Of a stretch of DNA of 64,000 nt, positions 33,292-44,268 are shown in pieces. The notes beneath the pieces were generated by a model that was not told the DNA's origin, made no database searches, and saw only the letters and a list, made by a program, of their open reading frames with translations. The translations under genes and the position numbers were made by a program. The stretch spans positions 1 to 64,000 of the forward strand of contig JAIWND010000031.1 in the NCBI GenBank assembly GCA_025330725.1. Direction: 5' to 3'. Source of the stretch: Chlamydoabsidia padenii (Eukaryota; Mucoromycota; Mucoromycetes; Mucorales; Cunninghamellaceae). Numbering within the stretch: the first letter of the stretch is position 1; every line of letters begins with the position of its first letter.

Positions 33292-33772
33292 ATACTGTAG
33301 TCCTTAGTGATAGATTATCTCTCCACCTTTCTTTTTACTTAATAAAATTATGTATTTGCCCTGTCTTCAGCACTTATATATATATATATATTACTTATTC
33401 TGCATAATAAATGACGATCGTTCTTTTCCCAACTCGAAAGCAACTTGAAGTCTAGTTGTATCCAGATGGGGAACTTGTCGGGATTTCTAAATTGCACTTT
33501 AAAGAAAAACAGATAAAAGATAGAAAAAGGGAACATGGTTTCGTCATTTGCAAACCCCGCTTGCATGAACTTTCGTTCCTTTTAACTTCAAGGAAAACTG
33601 AGGGCGTGTAAACCCCCCTTATTGTATTTACTACATATAATACTGAATCCAGATACCAGGTGCTTGTCATAATTTATCTCTCATTATCATCATCTTTCCA
33701 TTCCTCACTGATACATCATCCAACTCATCATGATATAATCAGCTGCAGACTGGTAATGGCATCAATACACTA

Positions 33773-34141
33773 TCAATCCACCTCGACACAGGATGAAAGA
33801 AAAAGACTACTTTTTTTTATATCAGGGATTGCGCAAGGAATTTTGGTATTTGGCGTTTGAAAATGAAGTTTCCTTCCATCTAAAATAAAATAATCTTCGT
33901 CGCAAAGGACAAGTAAAAAGTCATCGCAAGCCTGGACTGACTGACACAAGGGTTTTGGTGCTAGACTTTTGCGGTAAAGTATGTTGGAAATATGCCATAG
34001 TATCCACATCGCTACTTTAATCATTAGCATCCGTTCACCATTGAGCGAGTAGTGCTCTTCCAAAATCCTGTGAGCACTTTTCATGCGCCGATCAATTCCC
34101 TTTTTATCTATTTGACCCAGTGACACTAGTTTTTCGATCAT
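33773..34141 (-). CDS. unidentified ORF (122 aa)
   Basis: ATG-initiated frame with mixed, non-repetitive composition: IEKLVSLGQIDKKGIDRRMK, a helical ILEEHYSLNGERML, then DDFLLVLCDEDYFILDGRK. I recognise no family. No introns, no obvious promoter element, and a gene-poor neighbourhood, so it may be a fragment of a dispersed family or chance. Confidence 0.25.
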   Translation of the reverse strand: MIEKLVSLGQIDKKGIDRRMKSAHRILEEHYSLNGERMLMIKVAMWILWHISNILYRKSLAPKPLCQSVQACDDFLLVLCDEDYFILDGRKLHFQTPNTKIPCAIPDIKKSSLFLSSCVEVD

Positions 34142-34401
34142 CAAAAAGTCTACAATTAGCAACGTTCTGATATATCAATCTAACCCATGATCTTCTTCCT
34201 GTTCGCATTGACAAATAACTTTTGTGGGAAAATACAAGATTCGTCGTTTCTCTCTCTCTTTACTTTTGTTATCTCGATATTCAGATAGATGGTTTTAGCA
34301 ATGGCTTGTGTGGAAGGGACCTATAAAAAAGACAGCATAACGTTTTCCCACCGTAGTACTGGTGATACTGTAAGGAGATGTGCTCGAAATGCCATTAGAA
34401 G

Positions 34402-34501
34402 TATATTTCTTAAAGCGTTGATATCCCGATTACACTCAGTGTTGGTTTGCTAAGGTTGTGCCACTGTCTGGAATCGGGATATCAACGTTTCAAGAAATAT
34501 A
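34402..34501. repeat. imperfect inverted repeat, 30-nt arms
   Basis: Arms 34402-34431 and 34472-34501 are reverse complements with 2 mismatches in 30. The 40-nt loop contains a smaller palindrome, ACACTcAGTGT, starting at its edge. Arm ends carry GATATCCCGATT / AATCGGGATATC, related to the CGGGAT part of the recurrent element. No clear target-site duplication flanks it. Confidence 0.7.
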
Positions 34502-35000
34502 ACCACAACCTGTTCCTTCTCGGTAAGAGAACAAACATAAATAAACTAACTAACTAACCAGCTCGTTTGAACCCATTTAGACGTCTGATAGAAACCCGAT
34601 CGAGTAGTTACACAAAAAGAAGAAGAACAGGAAAGAACTACGATATATTAGATGTGGCAAGTCTTTAATTCAAACAAGTCTTTATTAAAACAAATACCAA
34701 TCATCATTTCTTTCACATATATGATTCCCCATCGAAGAGCCAAAAAAGCGGTAAAAAAAAATTAAATAACTGACTAACTAGGTCAACAACCTCAATCTTT
34801 GGACGACAGGGAATCTTTGGATAGCAGAGCCAATCATCATACACAGATCAAAGGATTCCCTCAATGATATATTCTATGGTATAATTCCAACATGATTTAC
34901 TGCAAAAAGTTAATCACTCAAACCGTTTTGTCAGTCAAGTCAAGATCGATATGATTTGCGTTCATTTGCAAAAATCAAGAAAAAACAGGGACATACTTGT

Positions 35001-35016
35001 TTTTCAAATTCCGACC
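35001..35016 (-). promoter_or_regulatory. variant CGG-ATTTGAAAA element
   Basis: TTTTCAAATTCCGACC in a gene-poor stretch; no gene within 1 kb on the plus strand. Confidence 0.3.
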
Positions 35017-35193
35017 GCCCTACAGTACATACAGTACACTTTCATCACATAAGAACATTCCCACACCTACTATGTAAACCTATCATTTAAATAAAATCAA
35101 TCCATTATAAATCTTCTAGTCATATCATATTCTTTATCAAGCATCCCTTGATATTCTGTCTGTTATTAGTATTCTAAGCCTATATGTCGTTAG

Positions 35194-35207
35194 TTCAAAC
35201 CCCGATA
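35194..35207 (-). promoter_or_regulatory. variant CGGGG-TTTGAA element
   Basis: TTCAAACCCCGATA, gene-poor stretch. Confidence 0.3.
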
Positions 35208-35556
35208 CCCCTTTTGACTCTTTTTTCTGTCCTCCTTTGTTCAACCTGTTCTATACTATTAGCTTATTGTTCTTCCTCTAATATTTTTTAACATTTTCAT
35301 TGATATCAGCTCATCCATTACCTACTACTCTTGCCTTGATCGTCTTCTTGATTTGGTCATTGTTACACGAACTCCTGTCCTCTCACACAATGTAAGCATT
35401 AAAGCTTGACAATAGCAAACGATCCCATTCTTGTCCCTATATTCATTCTAAGCACATTTACACATATTATAACCAAGCACAGTGACTCGAATGATTGTGA
35501 TTGGATTTCCAGTCCGGTTACCAAGTCAGTAATGCTTTTGACAGATCAGGGTGAAG

Positions 35557-35570
35557 CGGGATTTGAAATA
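35557..35570 (+). promoter_or_regulatory. CGGGATTTGAAA element
   Basis: Exact CGGGATTTGAAATA (preceded by AG) with no gene within 590 nt; candidate marker of an unannotated transcript. Confidence 0.4.
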
Positions 35571-35927
35571 TGTTTGCTTGAGTCCAGGGAGACTTTTGGC
35601 AATCGGTATACCTTTCATTATTCCCTTTATACATAATACTGTCCCTCCATGAGTGGCACTAGACTATGTAATGTTTGATGCGATATCGTGGATGTGGTAT
35701 TCATCGGAGTGTGGTCCTTGTGTGCCCAAAGTTTGCTTTCCTTGTGTAGCCATCAGCCAAGGAATACATTCAAGTAGAGTAAAGTTCTTTTTTTATTCAT
35801 TGTGATAAGTATAAAACAAAATAGACATCTGTAATTGCTTTTTACATTATCATATAATGTTTAGGTTGTCACTTTTCTGGCATTGAACAAAGTTTTTTGA
35901 GTAATTGATTCAAGTCGACAACGTGAA

Positions 35928-35940
35928 TTCATATCCCGCC
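35928..35940 (-). promoter_or_regulatory. variant CGGGATATGAA element
   Basis: TTCATATCCCGCC, 219 nt before the presumed flippase start; the nearest motif copy to that gene. Confidence 0.35.
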
Positions 35941-36159
35941 GCTTCTCTTTGAATGTTGGTACAAATTACCTTTTAACCTTTTTCTTCTTTTTTCTCTCTT
36001 TCTTTCTCTTTTTTGATTGTATTCCAGCATTCCCCCTTTTTTATTTCTATCTTGCATTAGGTGTAATTCTTTTACATACCAACAAGATTCATTCCCCTCT
36101 CCTTCCTCTACTATTAATCTCTTTTTATTCTACCTACTTCCTCTTACAACTCATTCACC

Positions 36160-39100
36160 GTGGCTTCCAACAACCCTTTTGACGATCTTCAAGACTTGTC
36201 AGAGCCTTGGCAAGATGCTTCTCGTCAACCTCCACAAGGACATTCAACAACAGACACACAACAACACTACATGTCTTCAGACTATGGCTCGGATCTAATA
36301 GACTTACAACAAGGTGGTGCGGCTTCTCATGGACACAATAATTCGTCGTCTTCACCACCCTTACCACCATCATCATACACTTCTTATCCAACGGCAGCAA
36401 CCAATCAACCAAGAAATCCTCCACTCTCTGCGGCTGCTCCTGCTCATTTACAAGGTGGTGGTCATCAACTTAAAAGAACAGATACCTTTGCAACTGACGG
36501 TAAGGCCCCCTTTTAACGATTAATGATAAATATGGTAAACCAACTAGTCATCTTTTTTTTTTTTTTTTTTTAATATTCATCAAGCTCCATCACTTTATGA
36601 CGATACGACTCCTTTTGATGAAGAAGATGATTTGCAACTACTCAGTCATCAAGCGGCTATTGCTGGTCACACCAATACTACTCCTGCTTCAAAGGATATA
36701 ACTGGGAATGCGTGCCGTCCTGCTCGTCGATCAAGTCAAACCTTCCTGTCCTCCATTAAAGAGTCAGTACAAGGTCTACTGAACAAGGCTCCTACTGCAT
36801 CTGGTACCATGGGTCCTGGAGGCGAACGGATCATCCATATCAACAACACTGAACTTAACGACCAACAGCGCTTTTTAAACAACAAGGTATTTACAGCTAA
36901 ATATACCGCCATCACCTTCCTTCCCAAGTTTTTATATGAAGAATTCTCCAAGTATGCCAATGTCTTCTTCTTGTTTGTCTCTGGGATCCAGGTAATATCA
37001 ATGGAGGTGGAGGATGATTTTATTGATGACTGACAAACTGATTATTATTATTATTATTATTATCATAACTGGTGAATAGCAAATCCCTGATGTCTCTCCT
37101 ACATCAAGATGGACTACTTTGGTACCTTTATGTATTGTGCTCTTTATCACTGCCGTTAAAGAATTCGCAGAAGATCTGGTAAGATGAAAGAAAGAAGAAA
37201 AAAGGCTGGATCAAATAACTTTACTAATCATTATCTTTATAGGGTGTCCATCGATCCGACGCAGAACTTAACGCAAAGAAATGTAAAGTGATGGTTGGAA
37301 CTCAATTTATAGAAAAAGCATGGCGTGATGTCCGGGTGGGTGATATGCTACGTGTTGAAAGTGGTGAAAACTTTCCGGCGGATTTGGTACTCATCAGTAG
37401 TTCGGAACCTGAAGGATTATGTTATATAGAAACAAGCAACTTGGATGGGTAAGGAAAATAACATGGGAAGCAGGGAGGGAATTATTGATAATGGGAAACT
37501 AAAAATTACTTTTAATAGTGAAGTCAACTTGAAAATCAAGCAAGCCTTACCTCAAACCGCTCATATGCTGACTCCAACACAGGCTAGCCAATTCAGGGGT
37601 ATTATCAAGTCTGAACAACCTAATAATCGTCTCTACAACTATGATGCTGTACTGTCAACTTCATCAGCAGAAGAAATGGGGAAAACAAGAGATTATGCTT
37701 TGGATCCTACTCAAATTTTACTTCGTGGTGCTCAGCTTCGTAATACAGACTGGATCTACGGTGTGGTTGTCTTTACTGGTCATGAAACAAAGTTGATGCT
37801 GAACTCTAGGTAAAGACAATGAATAACAGAAAATGTGTATGGCTACTAATTGCTTATCATTTGCTTTTTTTTTTGTAGTAAGAAACCTTCCAAAGTCTCA
37901 AATGTCACTCATATTACCAACCGCAACATTCTCTACTTGTTTACCATCCTGGTTTTAATGAGTGTTGGTGGCGCTATTGGAGGGATGCTCTTTACGGTAA
38001 GCGATGATCACGCAGTGGGCTGGGTCGGATGACGTCCTTTTACTAATCTTCTTACAATGTATGATTATTGTCTAGTCTACTCGTGGTGAAGAATTGGCGT
38101 ACTTGCCTATACATCAACAAAGCAAAGGTCAAGAATTCGGTTATGATGTATTGACATTTTTGATTCTGTTCAACAGTTTCATTCCTATCAGGTATGTGAT
38201 CTAGGGAAAATAGGAAAAGGTAATGGTTACTAATAATGATTATGCTTTTATTTATAGTTTGATGGTAACAATGGAAATTGTCAAGTTTGTCCTTTCCTAT
38301 CTTATTGAATCAGATCTGGACATGTATTATGAACCTACCGATACACCTGCTGTGGCAAGAAGTAGTAGTCTCATCGAAGAACTGGGTCAGGTAAAGGCAA
38401 CAGGATTTATATTCATCAGGTTGAATGGGAAAGGAGGATTGGGCATTCATCATCTTCTTTTCTACGTAGGTTAAATTTGTCTTCTCTGACAAAACAGGTA
38501 CTCTGACATGTAATGAAATGCAGTTTCGACAATGCTCTATTGCTGGCCTCTCCTATGCTGACAAGGTGGAATCCGACAAACAAGCACGTGATGGTGACAA
38601 TGATCCTTCTCTACAGTACACATTTGCTCAACTACAAAATCATCTCAAGTCTCATGCAACTGCGAACGTGATCAACGAATTCCTGACTCTACTATCCACC
38701 TGTCATACCGTTATACCTGAAAAACCAGAAGGTACAACTGAAATTGTATATCAAGCCTCTTCCCCCGATGAAGGTGCACTTGTGAAGGGTGCCAGTGATC
38801 TGAACTATGTATTCCACGTAAGTGAAAAAAAAAAAAGGATGGATGAGCATTCATAATTTATGATACCAACTTGTTTTTTACTGATTATAGACTCGGCGAC
38901 CTAATTCGGTGACGATCTCTGGCCTTGGGCGGGATATGGAATACCAAGTACTCAATATATGCGAATTCAACTCGACTCGAAAACGTATGTCAGCCATTAT
39001 CCGTGGACCGGACGGCAAAGTCAAATTATACTGCAAAGGTGCCGACACTGTGATTCTCGAACGACTCGCCGAAAACAACCCATATGTCGAAACTACCTTG

Positions 39101-41113
39101 ATCCACTTGGAAGATTACGCCAACGAAGGTCTTCGAACATTATGTATTGCCATGCGTGAAATTCCCGAAGAAGAATACTCAAGATGGTCTCAAATCTACG
39201 ACAAGGCAGCGACGACACTTGTCAATAGAGCTGACGAACTGGACCGGGCGGCTGAAATGATCGAAAAGGACCTGTTCTTGTTGGGGGCGACTGCTATTGA
39301 AGATCGCTTACAAGATGGTGTCCCCGACACGATCCACACTCTGCAAGAAGCTGGTATCAAAGTATGGGTGCTAACGGGTGATCGACAAGAAACAGCTATC
39401 AATATTGGCTACTCCTGCAAACTATTGAATGAAGACATGTCTCTTATTGTATGTAATGAAGATAATCACTGGGATACAAGGAACTTTTTGGAAAAAAAGT
39501 ACAAGGATATTATGGAGGTCATGTCTCGTGGTGAAGAAATGGAGGTAAGTAACGGATGGCATGCCTTTGGGATCCTACACTCACAAACTTTTATTTTTTG
39601 TAGCCTTTGGCCTTGGTGATCGATGGTCGTGCTCTGACATTTGCTTTGGAAAAAGACATTGAAAAACTCTTTTTTGATCTAGCGGTACTTTGTAAAGCAG
39701 TGGTATGTTGCCGTGTATCTCCACTCCAGAAGGCTCTTGTGGTAAAGGTGGTCAAAAAGTACGACAATTCTATTTTATTGGCTATTGGTGATGGCGCGAA
39801 CGATGTCTCTATGATTCAAGCAGCTCATGTTGGTATTGGTATCAGTGGTGTGGAAGGTCTTCAAGCGGCTCGAAGTGCAGACTTTGCCATTTCTCAATTC
39901 CGATTCCTAAAGAAGCTGCTCTTGGTCCATGGTGCCTGGGCTTATCAACGACTCTCCAAAATGATCTTTTACTATTTTTACAAGAATGTGGCCCTGTATT
40001 TGACTCAATTCTGGGTAAGGATTGTATTTGGAAAAAAAAAGGCTTAGCATTGGATGACTAAACTGGAGTTTATTGGTTATCGTCTAGTACGCTTTTTACA
40101 ACGGATTCTCGGGATCGACATTATACGAATCTTGGACAATGTCATGCTTTAATGTGATATTTACCTTTTTACCTCCATTGGCAATTGGTATCTTTGATCA
40201 AATTGTATCAGCAAGGATGTTGGACAAATACCCACAGATGTATATGCTTGGCCAGAGCAATGAATTCTTTAATCAAAAACGATTCTGGGGTTGGATTGCA
40301 AATGCTGTCTATCATTCTTTGGTAAGTAGGACGGCTGAATACTATTACTGATAGTATGACTAATCACTCGTATATAGTTATTGTTTTTCCTTGGTCTGGG
40401 TGCTTTCCGGATCGACGGTGTATTCCCCAATGGAATTGGTGGTGGCCAGTGGTGGGTGGGAACCGGCGTCTTTACCGCTACGTTGGCTTGTATTCTTTGG
40501 AAAGCTGCATTAATCACAGAGTAAGTAAACCATAAAACGATTCCTCCCCGCATCATACCATTCCGATCTGACTCATCTTTCGATTTATAGCGTCTGGACA
40601 AAATACACTGGGATTGCCATATTTGGATCAATGGTGGTTTGGTTTATCTATCTTCCTGTCGTCCAATACATTGGACGAGCCATCTCGGTCAATACTTTCC
40701 CTGAATACGATGGAATGGTACCAATGCTATGGGGTAATCTAAACTTTTGGTTATTCATCATCTTGGTGCCCTTTATCTGTAATTTAAGGGATTATATTTG
40801 GAAATAGTAAGTCGTTAAAAAGAGTAGAGAAGCGGGATTTAAAATGAAAAGTGTTGATTCACCTTTTTATTTTTGTTTATGCAGTGTGAAACGAATGATA
40901 CGACCTCTACCATACCACTTTGTACAGGAAATTCAAAAATACAACCTACCTGATTATCGCCCACGTATGGATCGATTCCGTCAAGCAGTCAACAAGGTGC
41001 GCCGGATCCAGCGGCTCAAGCGCAGTCGTGGTTATGCATTCTCCCAAAATGAAACCGATCAAACAAAGATCATCCGGGCATATGATACAACACAACAGAA
41101 GCCTCAAGGTTAA
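36160..41113 (+). CDS. P4-ATPase phospholipid flippase (Drs2/Dnf type)
   Basis: Aminophospholipid translocase of Golgi, endosome or plasma membrane. Fifteen exons: 36160-36499, 36585-36991, 37080-37178, 37243-37448, 37519-37809, 37879-37996, 38076-38191, 38258-38390, 38470-38817, 38891-39544, 39604-40014, 40088-40321, 40378-40520, 40591-40806, 40885-41113; 1314 codons. Seen: [14 protein letters not shown] with actuator-domain context, [12 protein letters not shown] (phosphorylated Asp), [48 protein letters not shown], and a full set of C-terminal membrane segments. The P4-specific arrangement and about 1300-aa size fit Drs2/Dnf. Oddity: the N-terminal NPFDD sequence lies upstream of the first in-frame ATG (36271); the frame opens only with GTG at 36160. 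Intron 14 contains GCGGGATTTAAAAT. Confidence 0.93.
40832..40845 (+). promoter_or_regulatory. intronic GCGGGATTTAAAA element
   Basis: GCGGGATTTAAAAT inside the last flippase intron, 39 nt before the acceptor. Confidence 0.3.
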
Positions 41114-41498
41114 TCCGGTCTCCACCTTTCCTCTTTATAGTATTAGCTAATCATTATATATATATATATATATATATAAATCCTTACACTTTTAAAATAG
41201 TCACCCCTTCATCCTTCTTTTGTATACCATTCAATAGGATTTGTATGGCTTGGTTTTATCTGTATGAATAGAAATAAAAGAAATCAACTCGATTTTTTTT
41301 TTCTCTATGGAATGATGGATGGATGACATCGGAGCGGAATGTAAAATCTGGTTTGTTTGTTAATCAAAAAAGGATTGTGGGATGATATTTAAAAAGCAGG
41401 AGAAATACTCCGAAAAGATATAAAAATGACCCCATTTGTTTGTTTGTTTGACTTCTTCACTCTCCCCTCTCAATTTAAACTTACATTACATACTAAAC

Positions 41499-42281
41499 AT
41501 GCAACATATAGACGAAGACAAGCTTTACCAAGATGGCTCATACCGTTTTGAGTATGTTTCTGGCTTTATGGATTTTGGTAAGTGCACACACACACATATA
41601 TATATATAAAAGCGGGAATTTAATAACTTGACCTACTTTTTCTTTACAGGTGAAGCAGATATCAAGGCGATCCAAGCCGTTGCCGACAAGGTACGTCCAT
41701 TGGTACCTGTGGTAGTGAACGCCGTGTACACAAAGTTATTTGAATACGATGTGACCAAGAAATACTTTTTACCCAAGAACGAAGGATTTGAAGGAACCAC
41801 CGCCACCACCCTGGAAGAACTCACCCTGGATCACCCCCAAATCAAATTCCGCAAGGATTTCCTTAGCAAGTACCTTTACAAGCTCTTGGATGGACCTTAT
41901 GATGAACGTTTCATCAAGTATCTGGACTGGGTGGCCAAGATCCATACCGATACCCCTCAAAAGAAATCCAAGATCAATGTGGATTATATCCATGTCAATG
42001 CACTGATGGGCTTTGTCGAATCGACATTGGTGGGGGGTCTCCTAAGTTTGAACCTGGATCGAGAAACAGAAGGTGCTGCTTTGGCTGCTTTTAACAAATT
42101 GTTATGGATCCAAAACGATTATTTTGCCAAATACTATGCTGCTCCCTCTCATCAAGTGAAACAACAAGTTGCTGGTTTGGGTTCGTTGACTTGTTCTCCG
42201 GCTTTACTACTTCCCACTGTGGTAGGTGCCATTGCTGGTGGTTTGGCTGTTTACTTTGGATACATTGAACGTCGCAAATAG
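41499..42281 (+). CDS. tail-anchored protoglobin-domain protein
   Basis: Heme-binding globin of the protoglobin/globin-coupled-sensor type. Exons 41499-41577 and 41650-42281; 236 aa. Reads from DIKAIQAVADKVRPLVPVVV (helix A/B region) through FRKDFLSKYLYKLLDG and KINVDYIHVNALMGFVEST, where the His is a candidate proximal ligand. The globin fold occupies about residues 28-195. It is followed by a single hydrophobic helix at the extreme C-terminus (LLLPTVVGAIAGGLAVYFGY) and basic ERRK, so a tail anchor with a cytosolic globin. The basic tip fits mitochondrial outer membrane or ER. Role (NO/O2 handling or sensing) is inference. The intron holds GCGGGAATTTAATAA at 41612. Confidence 0.85.
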
Positions 42282-42421
42282 ATAGATTTACCTTTTTTAT
42301 ACATATTACATTTTATCCTTATACTCTTCTTTAATAATACACATGTACAAATAAATAAAGAAACAATCATTACTTTTTAATGGGTGTGTGTGTGTGCATT
42401 GTAATCAAGGGCTTCCTTCGA

Positions 42422-42435
42422 TTTTCAAATTCCGC
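42422..42435 (-). promoter_or_regulatory. variant CGGAATTTGAAAA element
   Basis: TTTTCAAATTCCGC, 170 nt before the phosphatase ATG at 42606; same variant as at 35001. Confidence 0.4.
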
Positions 42436-42605
42436 TTACCAGGCTTTTTTTTGGAAAAGTTGAACATCCGCCATTGGTGATTTTTTTTCGGGTCTAAAAA
42501 AGTCCAGTTTTCTTGTCATTTTCTTCTTTCTATTAACTTTTTTATTCCACTCTATTCTTCATACCCCCCTCTCTTTATTTATTTATTATACATTTTGATT
42601 AAAAC

Positions 42606-43815
42606 ATGACTGACCACCTCGAAGGACCCGATCAACCTCCCTTGGCTAACTTTAGAGATCTAGGTGAATCTACCTCTGATAATCCTGAAGGGAAAAGGTA
42701 AGACTCAAGACTAAAGGCTTATATACTTGGAACGCCGGTAATGGACCTTTGTATACTTACTCGGTTGGTTTATTATAGATATGTTAAAACTGGTCTTATG
42801 ACTCGATCGGCTTCTTTGGATAATATGACGAAAGACCAGGTGATTGACTTTATCAAGAATACCAACACACGAACCATTCTCGACTTGCGAACAAGGTAAA
42901 AACGATGAAGATAAAAAGTAGGTATGGGTCAACTAATTAGAACCATAGTATGGAATGTATACCTGGATCAGCTGTTGCTTCACACTTCCCAACTGTAGCC
43001 ATCGAGGTAAAGGACAAGAAAAAAAGAACTTTCATGAACTAACCTGCATCATGGTAACTTTTTAGAATAGCACCAAGCACTCATCAACTATACTGACTCC
43101 TGAAGAAAAGGAATTACTACCAAGACAAAAGTTCTGTGTGAATTTTATTAGCACCAGCTTCCGTCGACACTTTATAATGCCTGCTTGCACTTTATTGATG
43201 AAACTGTAAGTAATAACTAGCACTTTTATGACGAATCACACTGACACTCTTCTTTTTATTCTAGTCAACTGGCGATCTATTTACTACTCCGTCAAGAACA
43301 ATGGGCGACTTGTCTTGTTTCCAAAAGAGTCTTGGATCCACTAGGCCTACCTAACCTTTACAAGAAATTTGTGGAACACTGTCCCGACCAACTTTACACA
43401 GCATTGATGGTGTTTACTGAAGAACAAAACTATCCTATTCATGTACAGTGCTCTTTTGGTAAGGATCGAACGGGTTTGGTGTGCTTTCTTGTCTTGGCTA
43501 TCTGTGGTGTACCTGAAGAATTGATCGTGGAGGATTATGCGAAAACTCAGGAGGGGTTACGGCCGATTTATAATGAAATCATGATGGATCTCGAACGAGT
43601 GGGTTTGTCGGAAAGCTTTATTGATGCTTCTCCAGAGGTAAGTCCACTACTTGGTCAAAAGGTTACTTGGCTCACTTTTATATTTGTAGATCATGCGTGG
43701 CCTAATCGAATTCATCAACGAACAATATGGATCTGTACAAGACTACCTTGTTAACATCGTTGGAATCACTTTGGAACAACAGGCTAAGATTCGAAATATC
43801 CTTTGTGTAGTATAG
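42606..43815 (+). CDS. Y_phosphatase3 family tyrosine/lipid phosphatase
   Basis: Single-domain cysteine phosphatase of the PF13350-type (bacterial PtpB/LipA-like, common in fungi). Exons 42606-42697, 42779-42895, 42949-43006, 43066-43205, 43265-43637, 43690-43815; 301 aa. Begins LANFRDLGEST (family NFRDLGG-like start), then GLMTRSASLDNMT, TRTILDLRTR and the P-loop QCSFGKDRTGLV, which has the Cx5R core and the Lys-Asp of this family. The residue before the catalytic Cys, usually His, is Gln here. Exon 3 uses the AG at 42947-42948, because the earlier AG gives a wrong frame. No targeting signals. Confidence 0.88.
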
Positions 43816-43901
43816 TTTATACATTGTTGAATAGTTTACCAGTGTATTGTATCATAATAAATAAAACAATGCCACTTTTGGAAGAGGGGTATATTTTGAA
43901 A

Positions 43902-43914
43902 TTGAAATCCCGAC
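43902..43914 (-). promoter_or_regulatory. variant CGGGATTTCAA element
   Basis: TTGAAATCCCGAC, with the TTTGAA half inverted (same variant as 51129), in the intergenic region before acidic protein copy B (355 nt to its ATG). Confidence 0.35.
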
Positions 43915-44137
43915 GTTTAAAAAAAATCAGGGGTTGGGTTTGATCCATACGGATGTTGGTACTTGTTTATGCACTACAGGTATGGTTGGTATGGAAAAGA
44001 ACATGTCTTAATATTAGCAAGTACCTGTCCATATAGGATGGCATATTTTTCAACTTTATTGAAATACAGTTGCCAGGCTTGTTTTATCATTTTCTTTATC
44101 TGTCCAAGCTATCAGTAGACTCAATCCCAGCTGCTCA

Positions 44138-44153
44138 TCTGATTGGCTGATCC
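44138..44153 (+). promoter_or_regulatory. CCAAT box shared with the paralogue promoter
   Basis: TCTGATTGGCTGATCC, 123 nt (from ATTGG) before the copy B ATG; the first ten bases match the copy A promoter in the same orientation. A TATATATAAAG lies at about 44188. Confidence 0.55.
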
Positions 44154-44268
44154 ATCTTCAAATTCCTTGTTTTTCCGTTCTTCAGCGATGCTATATATAA
44201 AGCACAAAGAAAAAAAAAAACATCCACCAACTTCTTCTTCCTATATACCCCTTTTCCCCCCCTCTAAT

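Larger units (their letters stand above)
33292..36159. other. 2.9-kb gene-poor region with motif cluster
   Basis: Holds CGGGATTTCTAAAT (33479), one unidentified minus ORF (33773-34141), a 30-bp imperfect inverted repeat (34402-34501) and motif copies at 35001, 35194, 35557 and 35928. No recognisable gene. Confidence 0.5.
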
